The notes beneath the pieces are model-generated. The model searched no databases, had not been told where the DNA came from, and saw nothing but the letters and a program-made list of their open reading frames with translations. DNA of 64,000 nucleotides, from contig NC_058057.1 of NCBI RefSeq assembly GCF_020085105.1, positions 20,139,860 through 20,203,859 of the forward strand, in the 5' to 3' direction. Made by a program: the position numbers and the translations under genes. Positions within the stretch are counted from its first letter, which is position 1; every line of letters starts with the position of its first letter. This DNA comes from Siniperca chuatsi (lineage: Eukaryota > Chordata > Actinopteri > Centrarchiformes > Sinipercidae). Shown in pieces: positions 30,269-42,605 of the stretch.

Positions 30269-33156
30269 TCACATCTCAAAATGACGGAAAATGCTTTCGA
30301 CATAACCCAGGACCTTCTGCCAGTCCGGGCCTTCTGCCTTCAGCATCTCCTCCGCTGTCTGTCACAACATGTAAGAGCATGTAAGAGTAGTGGACACGGT
30401 TAGTTTTAAGTAACTTTCCAAATATGTTTTGTAACAACCTGTACCCAACATCAGAAGTGCACTGTGTAAAATGTCTCACCAGTGTGGCTGTGATTCCCAC
30501 ACTCTCGCCTGTCTTAAAAGCAAGGTCCAGATTTTCCTTCTGTAAAAACATTTGAGTCAGACGCAGCTTTTATAAAAAAAATCAAGTACACAGTTTCACA
30601 GACATACCTTTCAGTCATGGGTTCTTGTAAAAGAAAAAAAAAAAAAATCACGTTCACTTGTACTCACTATTAACGATGTTTTGGTCCTCAGACCTTTGTT
30701 AATAAAGAGAGTACAAGTGATCGACAGTGTGCAAGAATCTTGCAGTGAGTTATGAAGTTGCCGTGGACTTGATAGTTAATCTCTAAAATCATAAAACAGA
30801 TTATCAATATTTGTGACTGGATAGCTGATATCTGTCTCTGTAAAGGCTTTTGAAATAATTAGAATTTAATTGCGGCTATTACATAATCAGCTTAGTGCAT
30901 GCATTTCTTTTGTTTTGAGAATCAACAGCAATAGTTTTACCTTGTCTGCCGGGTAGAGGGTCTCGTACGGGATGTAAGTCGGTAAATATGTGTGATAAAC
31001 AGCACAGAACGCCAAGCCGTCCTCCCAGCTGCTGCTGAAGTTTGTGATCTCAATATTCTGCCACAAAACATACTCGATGAAGACAAGATATATATAACTG
31101 GTAAAAAGGTATTTTTGATGCACACCCTGAATTCCTCTTAATTTTACAGATTGTGACGAATTTCAAAATATTTCAATAATGGTGACAGTCTCCTCTCTAA
31201 CCTTATAACCTTGGGTACGACTCTGGCACCAACGCAGCAGGGAGTTTCTTCTGGAGCCACCATGACGCCTCAGCAGAGCACTGAAACCATCCTGAGGTCT
31301 GAGGAAGGCAAGAAAACATTTCACCACAGTTTTAAGAATAACTTGTTGCCTTTTTCTTAACATAGTTACACAATGCTTAAACAAAGAACATTAGCCACAG
31401 TAATAAAAAAATAGTCAGTTTCAAGTCAATTTTAACAGTTGCGTTTTTAGCTGACATTTAAAAAAAACCAAAAAAAACCAGAAGCAGCGGTGCAAATTGT
31501 CTACAGTTTGTGTGTCAAATCGAGTCTTGGGAACTGCAAGAAGAGCTTTTTCTGCAGATTCAAGTGTGCAAAAGGTTCAACCCGAGATTGTGACATCATA
31601 GTTGATTTGAAAATGACTCATTTAATGCTGAACATTTATCAGCCTCTCCGTCTCTTTTACACACAAACGTCAGTGTCGGTTGAGATGTCGGTGTCAACCA
31701 AGAAGAGGGCCTAATCATTACTTACTTGATGGAATCAGAGCTTTGGTCCTCATCCTGTTTTCCTGAAAGGCACAAATGTAGCCTCCATCATACAGCTGTA
31801 CACTTACTAATCTGTCTAAAAGAACATTTTTTGGTTTAGTACTGTAGATTTAAGTTCACCTGTATAAAAGCTGGACCAGCTGTCCTGCCGCTGTAAAATA
31901 CGGTCCATCCTTCTCTGTTTTGGTGGCTCTTCTTTCTGGAAAAGTTTCGAGATGACACCATGGACTTATTCTACAAATGCCATTACAAAGTGTTTCCCAC
32001 CCCCTAATCATTCAGATATTCATCTGTATAATCATGATAGTTTAAAGAACATTTCATTTCAATTCAACAAGTGTTATTTATACCTTGCATAGCGGCAATG
32101 TTGTGCTCACGTTTTTTGAGGTCCCATTTTCACCAGAGGAGTCAGTTGGGAGTGGGAGACGAGAGAGACTCCTAAAAGACATGTTTTTACACGTTTTATA
32201 AAACTGTCTTCTATTGATAGGGGTGACTATGTTGTGAGCGTTCACGTAGACTCACCAAGATCTTTCAGACAGCATCACAATCCTCCTTGGATCTCTCTGC
32301 CCACGTCCCCCTTCTTTCTTCTTCTCCAGGGCAGCCAAACTGCGAAGGTATCCCTCCGCCACCCCTTTCCCTGTCAGCTGCATGCTCCCTGATCCATTTG
32401 CCTCTTCAGGATTGTGAACCACAACTTCAGCATCCACGTCTTGATTTGTTTCATTCTCATCCTTTTCAATATTTTTAGCTTCAGTGTCAGCTTCAACTTC
32501 CCTGGGTATTTCCTCCCCCTGCCCCTCCTCAGAGTCTTGTCTATCTGCCTTTTCATCACAATCTGTTATGTCTTTCACCCTGCATGCCGTCCTCAGAGCG
32601 TCCAGCTCGGCCCGCTCCTGCTGCTGCTGCAGAGTGAGTTCAGCTAGTTTGAGGCAGACGTCTCTGTGCTCGGCTCTCAGACTCTCCAGCTCTCCGTCCT
32701 TCTCCTTCTGTCTGCTGAGGGACTGAGCCAACTGCGCCTCCACAGCCCTGTGGCTCTCCTGGAGCAAACCCAGAGCCTGCTCCGACTCGACCCGCAGCCG
32801 GTCGGCCACAGACACCGCGACCTGCAGGTCACACTGGAACTGATGCCACTCCAACCTCTCTGTCTGCCATGGAGGACAAAAGAAAGAGGACCAAATGGAA
32901 AAGAAACAGTGTAATCTTGTTCTCCATAAGGCTCTTAGTGTCTTCTGGAGTTCTGGATATTACTATGGCCTCTGATCTCTTACCATATAAAATATTTAAT
33001 AAATTCAGTACTCTAAGGCAAGTAATAACTTTTTCCACCTGGGCTATTGGAATATGTATGCTGCAGTGATGTCACATGACATTATAATCATAAGACTAAA
33101 ATACCAAAGAAAAAGTAAATTAAATTAAGATTTTTCAAGATTCCAAAAAAAAAGAT

Positions 33157-33204
<48 letters not shown>

Positions 33205-34601
33205 CATACAAGTGTCCAAAAGTCTCTATTTCACAGCAAATGTTTATGAGGTTTCAGGACATTTTTATGGCCTAAGGGTGTCATGCAGTTCCAACTCACC
33301 CTCAGTGTCTCCCTCAGTGTGTCCACCTCCTCAAGCAGCTCATCTTTCTCTGTTATCAAGCGCCTGAGCAGCTCTGACAGACGGGTTGAACAAAAAAAAA
33401 AGTTTTTAAAATATATTTAAAAGTCTGACAACTGCAATCAGGATGGGTTATTCATTCATTATTTATTTGAGAGCAACATATAGCACAGTTTCATGAACTT
33501 TTTCACAAAATAGGAAAAAGGACAAAACTCATAACATTAATAGTGGCTCTGTTGCATTTCGCCATCCAAATGAGCCAGTATGCTATATTCAAGGGCCCTG
33601 GCACTGGTATAGCTAAATTGTATGCGGTAATTGTCAGCATTATTGGTTGAAAAGTAAAAATGTCATCTGTGAGAACAGTCTTGACTTTATAGTGAAGGAA
33701 AATGAAGTAATAATTTTACTTGCCAGTTAAATCACAAAAAGTGTTTTTTTGTGCTTAAAAGGGGGAACTCATTCTGTGGCTCTGGAGGAGCTTTCTAAAG
33801 TCTGATAAAGTAACCTTTATGATGTCATAGTGATGTCATCAGAGTTATCTCGTTATGGGTTTGAAGACTAGATTAGGCATTGACATTGGAAAGATGTAGG
33901 CATTTACCAGGTCAGGGTGGTATTACAAAAGATGCTATTGAGTTGCATTATGGGAAAATTTTGACCATTCTTTCCTTAATTTGTCTCTTGCAAAAGGAAA
34001 ATACTAAATCACTGAAGTACCTCTAGGTTTTTTTCCCTCCATCTTGTCCATTTACTTTATCCATATGCTGAAGTAATTCAGTAGTGCAAAACTGTCGACA
34101 ACAGTTTACTTAAAGTGTGTTTAAGAAAACAAAACAAGGACCTACCCACTGCACCTGTGGTAACGTCAGTGTTGGGGGTCAGGCCTAGTGAGGCCCTGTA
34201 GTGCTCCATCAGACTGAGTAAAACCAGGTTCATCTCCTCTCCCGCTCTCTCTGCGGCAGCCTGCGGCTCTAATCCACTATCCCGCTCCTGCCAGCTCTGC
34301 TCTGAAGGCAGGGACGCCGGGCTGCCCGGGCTGAGCTCCTCCTGCCCGTGCCTCGCTGCTGCATCGCTCACATTTGTCTCTGAGTAGCCGATGCTGTCTA
34401 CGCTTATCACAGCCCATTCTGAGGGAGCAGACAGCTTCTGTGTCCACTCTGCGATTGGAGAGACGGTGGAGGGGGTGGTGCTGCCGACTGGTGATGGCGT
34501 CTGTGCCTTATTAGAGGAAGCTGAGGAGGATAAGGCCATGGCAGTCAGATCTGCCTCTGAGGGCGTGGTAGGAGGCGTGTGGAAGAAATCTAAAGGAGAA
34601 C
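30269..34601 (-). CDS. Cytospin-family protein (SPECC1/SPECC1L-like), coiled coil plus C-terminal CH domain
   Basis: Exons in transcript order: 34146-34601, 33300-33373, 32256-32863, 32084-32171, 31860-31935, 31726-31762, 31202-31298, 30941-31057, 30480-30539, 30269-30358. From the ATG at 34539 they give 1641 nt (546 aa). Cytospins cross-link actin and microtubules. Residues about 132-235 form a coiled coil containing the family blocks [17 protein letters not shown] and [16 protein letters not shown]. Next is a Glu/Asp-rich segment, then [13 protein letters not shown]. The calponin-homology domain (about 427-546) has [32 protein letters not shown] and [19 protein letters not shown]. Family members are about 1,000 aa; here the N-terminal coiled coils are not visible. 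The frame stays open upstream of the ATG to the acceptor at 34602, so further 5' coding exons are possible. Which paralog it is remains undecided. Confidence 0.88.
33162..33210. repeat. (TA)n microsatellite
   Basis: A TA array of about 40 bp passing into CATA units, in an intron of the cytospin-like gene. Confidence 0.95.
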
Positions 34602-36293
34602 CTAAAAAAAAGGGAGAAATAAATTGTATATCAGATGGGGAGCAAAAGAAGAGAACATCAGAGAACTGTCCTGAACCTTAAAATCATCTAATATAAGATG
34701 AAAAGTGTGCTGAATGCAAAGCCCCTTTCGTCTTTTCCTCGATGCAGATGTAAGCACCCAGTGTCCGCTCCTTTATTTACTGTCCCGGGCTGACTGATGC
34801 AGCAAAAAGCCTCTCCTGCCAATGTCTTGGCAGGCAAACACTTACACACTGTTCCCCCATGTGGCAAGATGCAGGAAGAGAGGCGATTTTATCCTGATCT
34901 ACTATCTAACAGCTGCTCTCACTGCGATTACATCCATCATTAATGCTGCTGGCATTCTGCATAAACCATGCACCTTCCTTTTTTCAAGGAATTTAGAGTG
35001 AATTCATATATTTTTTTAGCAGTTTGTCTTGGTTTATTATGAAACATCATTTAAAAAGTGTCACCTGTCACTGAGAAATAATGTTAGAGCTATGTGATTG
35101 TATGCTGTTTACAGTGTGCATTGGTTATAAACTTGTGGAGATTTTGGCAGGCTACAGGGATCTCCACCTGCTTTGACTCAGATCTTTTCCTGCTTCCCCT
35201 CCTTGTCCTTGTGTTGTACTGCAGGATTCTGCAGACTCATCATTTTGCTGGTAGCAGCGTGATGTAGTCTGCTCAGCTACAGCTGGGGAGTTATTCTCAT
35301 CCTCTAGCCTGAGCCTACTTTCTGCATACTGACAGCCAAGAGAGCAGAACAAGGAGCAGCATTTTAAACAGCTGTAAGTGAGAATTAAACCGAGCGAGCG
35401 GCCGGCTCAGTGTCTTCAGTTAGAAAACAAGACGTGTAAGGCGGCACGAGGCAATTTCACACATTAGCTGAGCCAAATGACAGCTGGCTTTGAACTGAAG
35501 GATACTGAAGGCATGAGAGAGGCTAAAAGATCTGACGTTGCTGAATCCAACTTTCGCCAAATCCTCTGGGATACAGTTTGTATTTCACTGCAAACTTCTG
35601 ATTCATCACTTCCCGTGTGCCAAGAAATTCTCTGAAACCAGAATTTCATTTAGACAGAGTACATCTATAGAGTGACAATCAGTGGAAATGTGATGCTCAC
35701 TTCTACAGCAGCCATACATTTACACAAAAATCTTGTAAAAAGAATTTTGTTTGACTTGGTTGAATTAAACATTTTGGCTTTCTTATATCAGTATTTTCTT
35801 ATTATGTTTAGTGGCATACTTCAGTTCAGATGCTGAAACCATGCTTTGTGCTGCCTTTGCACTATATCAGTGTGCTTTGGGTAAACAAAAGGATATGATG
35901 AATGGACTAGGAATTAGGGGGATTTAACGAAGAATTACAGCGCTCATCCTTGTTTACCTGGTGTGTTAAAGCCAGCAAAATCTGCTATTCCAACTGTAAA
36001 TAAACTGGTTAACACAATAGTCCTCTTCTAATTTTCTGTCTGTTTTCTGCATTTTTATTCTTTCGTAATGCAGAAGAGTAACAAGCAGAAAGCTGATGTC
36101 TTCCTTGAGTTTACAGGCAACTGTTACTCCTCTGCGGGGGGGGGGAGAGGCTGGACAAACACTGAAGACAATAGTCTAAGTACAGTCAGTCTTACAGTAT
36201 AATGACCAGAAGAAAGGTGTCAGTTCAAGTATGTGTGAGAAAACTGGCCAGGTGCAGTGCAGCAACTTCTCAAATCACTTTTATTTTGAAAAC

Positions 36294-36331
<38 letters not shown>

Positions 36332-37580
36332 ATAAAATTAAATAATTAAAAAAATAAGAAATTTTACATAGTGTTTCAAGACAAAACCATTGCTTGTGTT
36401 GTTTGCCTTTGACCTCAGGTACCTGTAGTGCCATGGCTGTCTTTGCCAGTATGGTTACCCATGATCCAGCAGGGGTGGGTGTCTGGATAGGCTACCCCAG
36501 TGTCCTTCACTGCGTCCTCTGTATTGTGAGGCCCACTGCTGTCAGGATGGAAGGGAATAAATATAAATCTTTCAATGAGTACAACTCACTGCCAAGTGCA
36601 ACATGTCAAGAAAACAGCCATACAAGACTTTAGAAATGCAGAATCTTCTAAGCTTGGAGGTTGGAGCCCAAACATTTTACATAATATGACAATGGGGTTT
36701 TATAAAATTGTTTTTTCTCATTATAGAACATACTACTACCAATGGGTTTTGGACAATATAAAAAAGACAGTGTCAAGTGTGTCACCTGTCTGCAGTTTGA
36801 CCAGCTCACAATAGCTGTCTGATAAGCCTCAAGAATTAAGAGCTGACAGTTATAAAGGGTTACATACATTTCACATAAAGTAACAAATGTGTTGAGCAAC
36901 AAAGCGCCACAGATGTGTTAAAATGAGAACATCCTTTCTAACAACGTATACACAGGCTCCTCTGCAGTGCTGTTGAGTTATATCGTGTGTAACACATGGC
37001 CGACTCTCTATGAAGAATTAACCAAACTCCATTGAATAATCTAGTGATTTAAGGTTTCCATGGTTATTGAGAAAAGACATATCCATTAAACGTCATAAAT
37101 AACCTCTGTAAGATATTGGGAGAATCCCCAGGGAAATTCGGCATGCTCATGGTTTTCTACAAAGCACTAAATCTAAAAATAATTTCATTTATTTTTTTTT
37201 TATACACACTGCTGACTTCTGGCCTCCACAGATAATTTAACGGAGTTGATTAGGCTACCAGGAGAACTACCTCTAAAAACAAAACTATGACTAAATCAAA
37301 CTGTTGCTTAGTTAATTGTATGCCGTATTAACGAGTCCTTTCTATCAATCTCTAAACTATCTTGAAAATTTGCTGTGCTACACAGTCCCGTTTCCAAATG
37401 AGGCACGCAACATTAAACTGCCCGGTTGGTGAATGAAGTTTGGAGTCACGTTTGTTCAAAAAGAACAATCCGTATCGGGGCAGGTGATGTTATTTTGTGA
37501 CACTATTTTGGCTGTGACATACGTTGCATCCAACCAACGACACTGCATACACCGTTACCCTCCAGTTTCATTCATCCTAC
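34602..37580 (-). other. Long 5' intron of the cytospin-like gene
   Basis: No clear coding exon was found. One minus-strand open stretch (35352-35152) follows an acceptor-like TCTCACTTACAG at about 35375, but its protein matches nothing I know and its only donor (GTGGAG) is poor. A 33-bp A tract lies at 36297-36329. The rest shows no recognisable structure. Confidence 0.45.
36297..36329. repeat. 33-bp poly(A) tract
   Basis: The longest A run in the window, followed by AT-rich sequence. It may be the tail of a retroposed copy, but no body was recognised upstream. Confidence 0.9.
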
Positions 37581-37880
37581 CTGCTCAGCCTGCCAGCTGG
37601 ACGCCTTCCAGTTTGTGTCCCCGGCTGTCCGGCAGGTTTCTTCTCCGGGTATCTCGATCTCCCTGTCGGGGTTTTCTGCGTCCCGTCTCCCAAATTCACC
37701 GGAGGCCACTGTTCGTGTCACTGACAGTCATGTTTTCCCGATATCCCATATTCACCACACAGCTGTAGCAAGACAGCCACCATCTATAACTTGGGTCCAA
37801 TTCCCAGAAATATCCAACTCTGCTTCGCCTTTAAATCCAATGCGACAAAAAAAACAGAGGAGGCAGAAACAAACTGATTG
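37581..37880 (-). promoter_or_regulatory. Probable noncoding first exon and promoter of the cytospin-like gene
   Basis: On the minus strand the segment is CpG-bearing and ends in a good donor (GAGCAG|GTAGGA, junction at 37581/37580). ATGs inside give only very short ORFs, so it would be 5' UTR. Assignment to the cytospin-like gene rests on orientation and proximity. Confidence 0.5.
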
Positions 37881-37899
37881 CGTAGCAGCTGCACGTTGA

Positions 37900-39240
37900 A
37901 TCGACGACATGAGTGATGTTAATGACATTGTTTAGAGCAACGTTTGAAAATGTTTTCACGCAAAGTAACGGTTCAAAAGAAGAAATAATGTGTAGTCTAT
38001 AGAATCAAATGCTGGGAAAGCAGCACAAGGAAGCAGTTAGACCGGCTGTAAGCTAATTATCTTTAAATGCAGGTGTGGTGGCACGCAGGTAACAGGTTAC
38101 AGCTTCACACGGTCTGGAGATGCATTACGTCACATTGCATCTGTCATAGTTCACAAGATGTGAAAATAAAAAAGCTAAACAACCCGAGTAATCTTCAGCA
38201 GACATAACTTCACTAAATCCCGGTAAACAGGTCCAAAAGTTTGAGTCTGGGATTTCCAAGAGTCATTGAAGAGGTTCCAGTGGATCCACCTGTATTGTCC
38301 TGGTTCATACTGGTCAGAAGCTCTAACTACACCAATACTGAATGCAAAGCAAAGTAATATTAAGTCTGGAGTGGAAATTAGATGTACGCAACAGGTTTCA
38401 CAGGCTGAAGAGCATCACTAAGGCTGACAGATATCCTCTCTGTTTTATAATTTTGCACAGCCAGAGCTAATATCACTGAAGCAAGAAGATCATTTAATCA
38501 CTGAATTTCATAATGACACCTTGAATGGAAATCCAAATACAGCTACAAAATTAAACAAGCAAGTATACCAAACTTTAAACTAATAAAATCACACAAGGGA
38601 GACATAGAAGTCTAGCATTGGTGTTCATCCTTGTCATAAACTGTATAAAGAGTTGGGTACTTTTAACATCGCAATTCAAAGGAATTTATCCACATTACAG
38701 ATGAGACTGACAATGGGCCTTTACCCCTTTAGCGCACTCACACAGTAGCCTGCCTTTCAGCAGTGCAAATGGTCTCAGACCCTTCATTAAATATATTTAA
38801 ATACATAGGGAACACTTTAAGAGGCAATGGTGTGAAGAAAACAAGTGTTAAAGTAAAGTTAAAATCTTTCCTGAGATATAGTTTTCCTTTTATTTGCTTT
38901 TGACACGTCACACAGTTAAGTCAAATAATTACTGTACAAGTTGACGACAGCATAGTAGGGCAGGAAAACTGCTGGATGAGTCATCAAATGAAAAAGTGTC
39001 AGGACAAAGATAAAGAGGATGGAGGAAATACTATGTGGGGAAAGCTGTAATAGAGAGATGATAGAAGTGTACTGTATGCTGCCAAGGAAGCATGGTAAAA
39101 AAAATAATATAAAGATATTCAGATTAGGTCTTGGCTTATTTGTCATATTCTGACCAATACAATTTGAATACAAACACATTAAAAGGGTGCAGTGAAAACA
39201 GCTATATCTAACACTATATATGTGCGTTTCAACAGCTATA
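37900..39240. other. Intergenic, no gene recognised
   Basis: AT-rich unique-looking sequence upstream of the cytospin-like gene. The 129-aa minus-strand ORF at 38916-39305 resembles no family and has a hydrophobic, low-complexity composition typical of chance ORFs. Confidence 0.4.
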
Positions 39241-39251
39241 GTCTGTGCTGT

Positions 39252-39272
39252 TTCAGCACCATGGAGAGGGAC
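39252..39272 (+). promoter_or_regulatory. RE1/NRSE-like motif 1 (REST site)
   Basis: TTCAGCACC-AT-GGAGAG-GGAC aligns without gaps to the 21-bp RE1 consensus (TTCAGCACC, 2 nt, GGACAGCGCC), matching 17 of 21 by eye. REST represses neuronal genes outside neurons. It lies 83 bp from a better match. Confidence 0.5.
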
Positions 39273-39334
39273 AGAGTGAGACTGCACAATGTTGTTTATT
39301 ATCATTATTATTATGCAGCATGTAATTAGAATGG

Positions 39335-39355
39335 TTCAGCACCATGGACAGAGCA
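39335..39355 (+). promoter_or_regulatory. RE1/NRSE-like motif 2 (REST site)
   Basis: TTCAGCACC-AT-GGACAG-AGCA matches the RE1 consensus at 18 of 21 positions, with both half-sites (TTCAGCACC and GGACAG) intact at canonical spacing. It lies about 2 kb upstream of the orphan first exon at 41.3 kb and about 1.5 kb upstream of the cytospin-like first exon. Confidence 0.65.
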
Positions 39356-39373
39356 CAGTGAAGAAGACTGTCT

Positions 39374-39390
39374 CTGGCGCCCTCCAGTGA
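39374..39390 (-). promoter_or_regulatory. CTCF-like motif next to the RE1 pair
   Basis: Read on the minus strand, TCACTGGAGGGCGCCAG resembles the CTCF core plus downstream bases. It is 18 bp from RE1 motif 2. Confidence 0.4.
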
Positions 39391-40689
39391 CCAAACCCAG
39401 TACTGACAGGAATAATGAAAGAGGCAATAATATTCAGATTTATTCTTAAGTCTGTCTGTCTCATTATTTCTGTAAAATACAAGAACCATTAGGTAATTCT
39501 AAATCAATAAATAATAAAACAAGAACATACAATCTAAATTGTATGCTAATAAAACAAAGAGGCTTTTGTTACTTAGTGTAAGTATACATTGTGGGGCTTT
39601 AAAGGTTTGAGTTTGAGCATTTTTCTTAACTCTTTGACGTTATTCTCTGTGGGTCAACGGGGAGTTGTGTCATTGGGATTTTTAATACTGCATACAGTAG
39701 AACTTCAAAATCACAACTTTGTGTGAGTTTTGTAAGCTTCATGCACAATAACAGTGTTTTGGTGAGTTATTTTCCTATTTATACAAAACATATTGCTGTT
39801 TTTCAACACATGTTGCAGATTTTTGACTTTGTTTCTTTTATCTTCCAGACAGATATCATTTTCCTTCCATTTAACTAAAATCTACTTGCAGAAACTTGAC
39901 ATTTTTTGACTGAGGTTATCCATAACAGTGAACACTGTGTATGTGTGTGGTTTATTGTTGCCAAGGTTATGTTATCATTGTTTGGTAATGTTGTAAGTGC
40001 AGACTGATTTGCACTGTGTAAAATCTCTCTCTGTCTCTGCAGAGTGAGCAAAGGTTAAGAGATGTTTTCAGCTTCTGGCTGTTTTATGCACTGTACCCAC
40101 ATGATTTCTCAGTGACCTACACACCACGCTGCAAAATCAGTTTCCTAGCATTAGAAATCAATCTCACCATGTTTCTTCACACTAATTCCACTGACTTTTA
40201 TTTACATAAACTTTGTCTCCAAAGCTTAAGGCTCTTCAAAACAAAACTAGTTGCAAACTGTGTTTCACAAGTAGAAACCTTCACAAAAAAAAGAGTCTTT
40301 GGCTCTGAGTTCTGGGCTGAAGTCTTACTCCTCTGTGTGCAAGTAAAAGACCAAAACAGGGGTACAGGGGATTAGAGTGTATAGGAGGAGATTGGCTGTA
40401 AAGGTGCCTCTTAAGTGTAACGTCCATCCTGGATGTCAATTATGAGGACTCTTTTTGAGGAAATATATGCTGAGCTTGTGCTTTGATGACACTGCTGACA
40501 CCAAACCCTGCAGGAGCTGCCCAGAGACACAGCAGTCAACCAGCACTGGCCTGTCATGAAGCTGTGCTGGAGTAAAGTGCCCTGCCCAGGACAGCACAGT
40601 GTTTTTCATTCAATTACATCCTTCAAAAGTTATTTCAGTAAGAGCTTCACAGGTACATTTTCTGTTATTTTAATCATCAGGCTGCACAA

Positions 40690-40895
40690 GCAAAGTCGGT
40701 AATAAATCCCTTCTTAAAACTAATTTTTAATCTTTTAATCTTAAGCTTTCTCTTAATTAATTATAAATTATTACAATTGTTTTAATTATCATTTTAATCT
40801 TATTTTATTTACTTTTTACTCCTTGTTTTACTGTAAAGCACTTTGTAACTTTGTTTATGAAAAGTGCAATGTAAACAAAGTTATTATTATCAATA
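40690..40895 (+). mobile_element. LINE 3' tail (L2/Rex1-like)
   Basis: 'TGTAAAGCACTTTGTAAC' followed by 'GAAAAGTGCAATGTAAAC' and AAAGTTATTATTATC is the typical 3' end of L2/Rex1-like LINEs in fish. Upstream is an AT-rich decayed remnant. Confidence 0.6.
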
Positions 40896-41339
40896 CTGAA
40901 TAATAAGGAAAATGAAATAAACTGACAGGGTAAAGACCATATGAAATGATATGAAAAATGAAAATGATGTTACTGTTATGTTACTATTTTTTGTTGCCTG
41001 TTTTTCAAGTTTAGCTCATAAGATAAAGCTTGGTGTTTTGTTTTTCATTGAAAAAGCCACGTTTATTATTATTCACCAGTAATTCAACCACACATCACTG
41101 ATGGTTTGTGATATTGGGAAATATAAATAAATTGACATAACTGTCCTTTATTTTCAGTATTTTCACTTTGAATTATGTAGCCTACGTCATCATTATCTAA
41201 TGTAAACTAACATCAATTAGAAAGGTGTGCTTTTACTTTTAAATATATTTTTTTCTGTTTAAGTCTGTGTGTTAGGGTGTTGAGAAGTTACGTTATTTCT
41301 GTTCGATTATATCAATACAAGTAGGCTACTGTAGGTGCG

Positions 41340-41668
41340 GACTTTGTGAAAATGGCGTCTGATATTGGCTGCCTTCATAAGAGGAGCTGTGCTATCAGTG
41401 ACCACAACAACATCAGTGCATTATAATTCATCTCCAGAGAATGGAGTCTGCCGCTGCATCACGACTTGCGATGGACAAGAAAACACATACAAGCCGCCGT
41501 CATCATGGGAAACTACGGCCGCTTTGCTGCAGATGTTTCTAACGAACAACGCAATGAACATTTTCACGGATACCAGGGGACATGATCGCCTTTCACTTAT
41601 TTATCGCCCGTTTACTATCTTAGAAGAAGTGACCTGCTCTGAGGAGGAAGATGTCAGCGCTGAAAAAG
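41340..41668 (+). other. Putative first exon of an unidentified gene
   Basis: This is a CpG-bearing unique segment that ends in a strong donor (AAAAAG|GTAGGA at 41668/41669). A short upstream ORF (41352-41426, MASDIGCLH..., 24 aa) is in a good Kozak context. A late ATG at 41651 opens MSALKK, which stays open when spliced to the exon-like segment at 42237. A longer ORF from 41365 also reaches the donor but hits a stop in the next segment. I do not recognise the product; the exon may be largely 5' UTR. Confidence 0.45.
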
Positions 41669-42236
41669 GTAGGAACTGGAAGGAAGGATGCACAGTGTCG
41701 TACTTGTGTATGAACCGAGCCTGCAGCGCAGCCTGTTATTGTTATTATTGACTGTTATATCTCAGGTGCACCTACATGAGGTCTGACGGAGGCTTGACCG
41801 GCTGGAGCCAGGGCATCGCACCTGGTCAGAGTGAAAGTGTAAATGTCAGAAACTGCCAGAAGTTCTGCAGAGCACGAATGAGTCACTCACTGAATTATTT
41901 TTCACTTGTCGGGGTGTTTCCTGCACCCATCAATCAATTACACTGAATGATGCATGATGTGTGGGTGAGGTGAGAGTTAGAGTACGTGTTTGGAGGTGGA
42001 GGGAGGGTGGAGGTGTATGTGGGATTTTTTTTTTCCCTTGGGGAAAAAGCCATTGTGAATGGAGGGGACCCACAGCTTCTCCCTCAAGTTTCTTCTGTCT
42101 CTAAATGCCCACATGTTCCCATTGTGCTGCTCCCCTCCATTCAGTCAATATATGTGTGTGTGTGTTTGTGTGTCTGGAGTGACTCAGCTGTATTGTACTA
42201 GTGTATATCTGTCATCCATCTTTTCATCTGTCACAG

Positions 42237-42291
42237 GTGTTACCATGGCTACTACAGACTCACTGCTGTCTTTTCTTTGAGAAGGACTCAG
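42237..42291 (+). other. Putative second exon of the same unidentified gene
   Basis: Good splice sites bound it: acceptor TTTTCATCTGTCACAG before 42237 and donor CAG|GTAAGAG after 42291. Spliced from the ATG at 41651 it gives VLPWLLQTHCCLFFEKDS, open in phase 1 at the donor. The other joined frame stops. The next exon was not found with confidence. Confidence 0.4.
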
Positions 42292-42534
42292 GTAAGAGGT
42301 GGGAGGGGTGATTAATTCAAACTTAATGAGGAGATGTCATTCAGCTAACAGGCAGTTGTTTTGTTTATATAATGGCTTTATGGTAGCAGGCATCTGAAGG
42401 AATGACGTGTTAGTGGTGGCAGCTTACTCGTTCTTTTTAAGAGATGAGTTTTCACGAGTAGGATCAGACCATTTTGGCCTGTTGACCATGTTTGCATACT
42501 TGGTGTTTGGTAATAGTGTAAACTTTATTCAGAA

Positions 42535-42605
42535 ACCACAAGAGATACGTCTGGTGATATTCTATAATTTTCTTATTGTCAACAAATCCCACAAAAAGAC
42601 CAGAC
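42535..42605 (-). repeat. 'GTTGGTTTTGGTC' repeat family, copy B
   Basis: The minus strand reads GGTCTTTTTGTGGGATTTGTT then GACAATAAGAAAATTATAGAA, matching copies A and C. It is truncated. Confidence 0.6.

Noticed and set aside
35152-35352. Candidate N-terminal exon of the cytospin-like gene
   Set aside because: It has an acceptor but only a poor donor (GTGGAG), and the translation does not resemble cytospin N-termini. It is kept only as a note in the intron entry.
38916-39305. 129-aa minus-strand ORF
   Set aside because: Hydrophobic chance ORF in AT-rich DNA; it overlaps the RE1 motif region and has no family resemblance.
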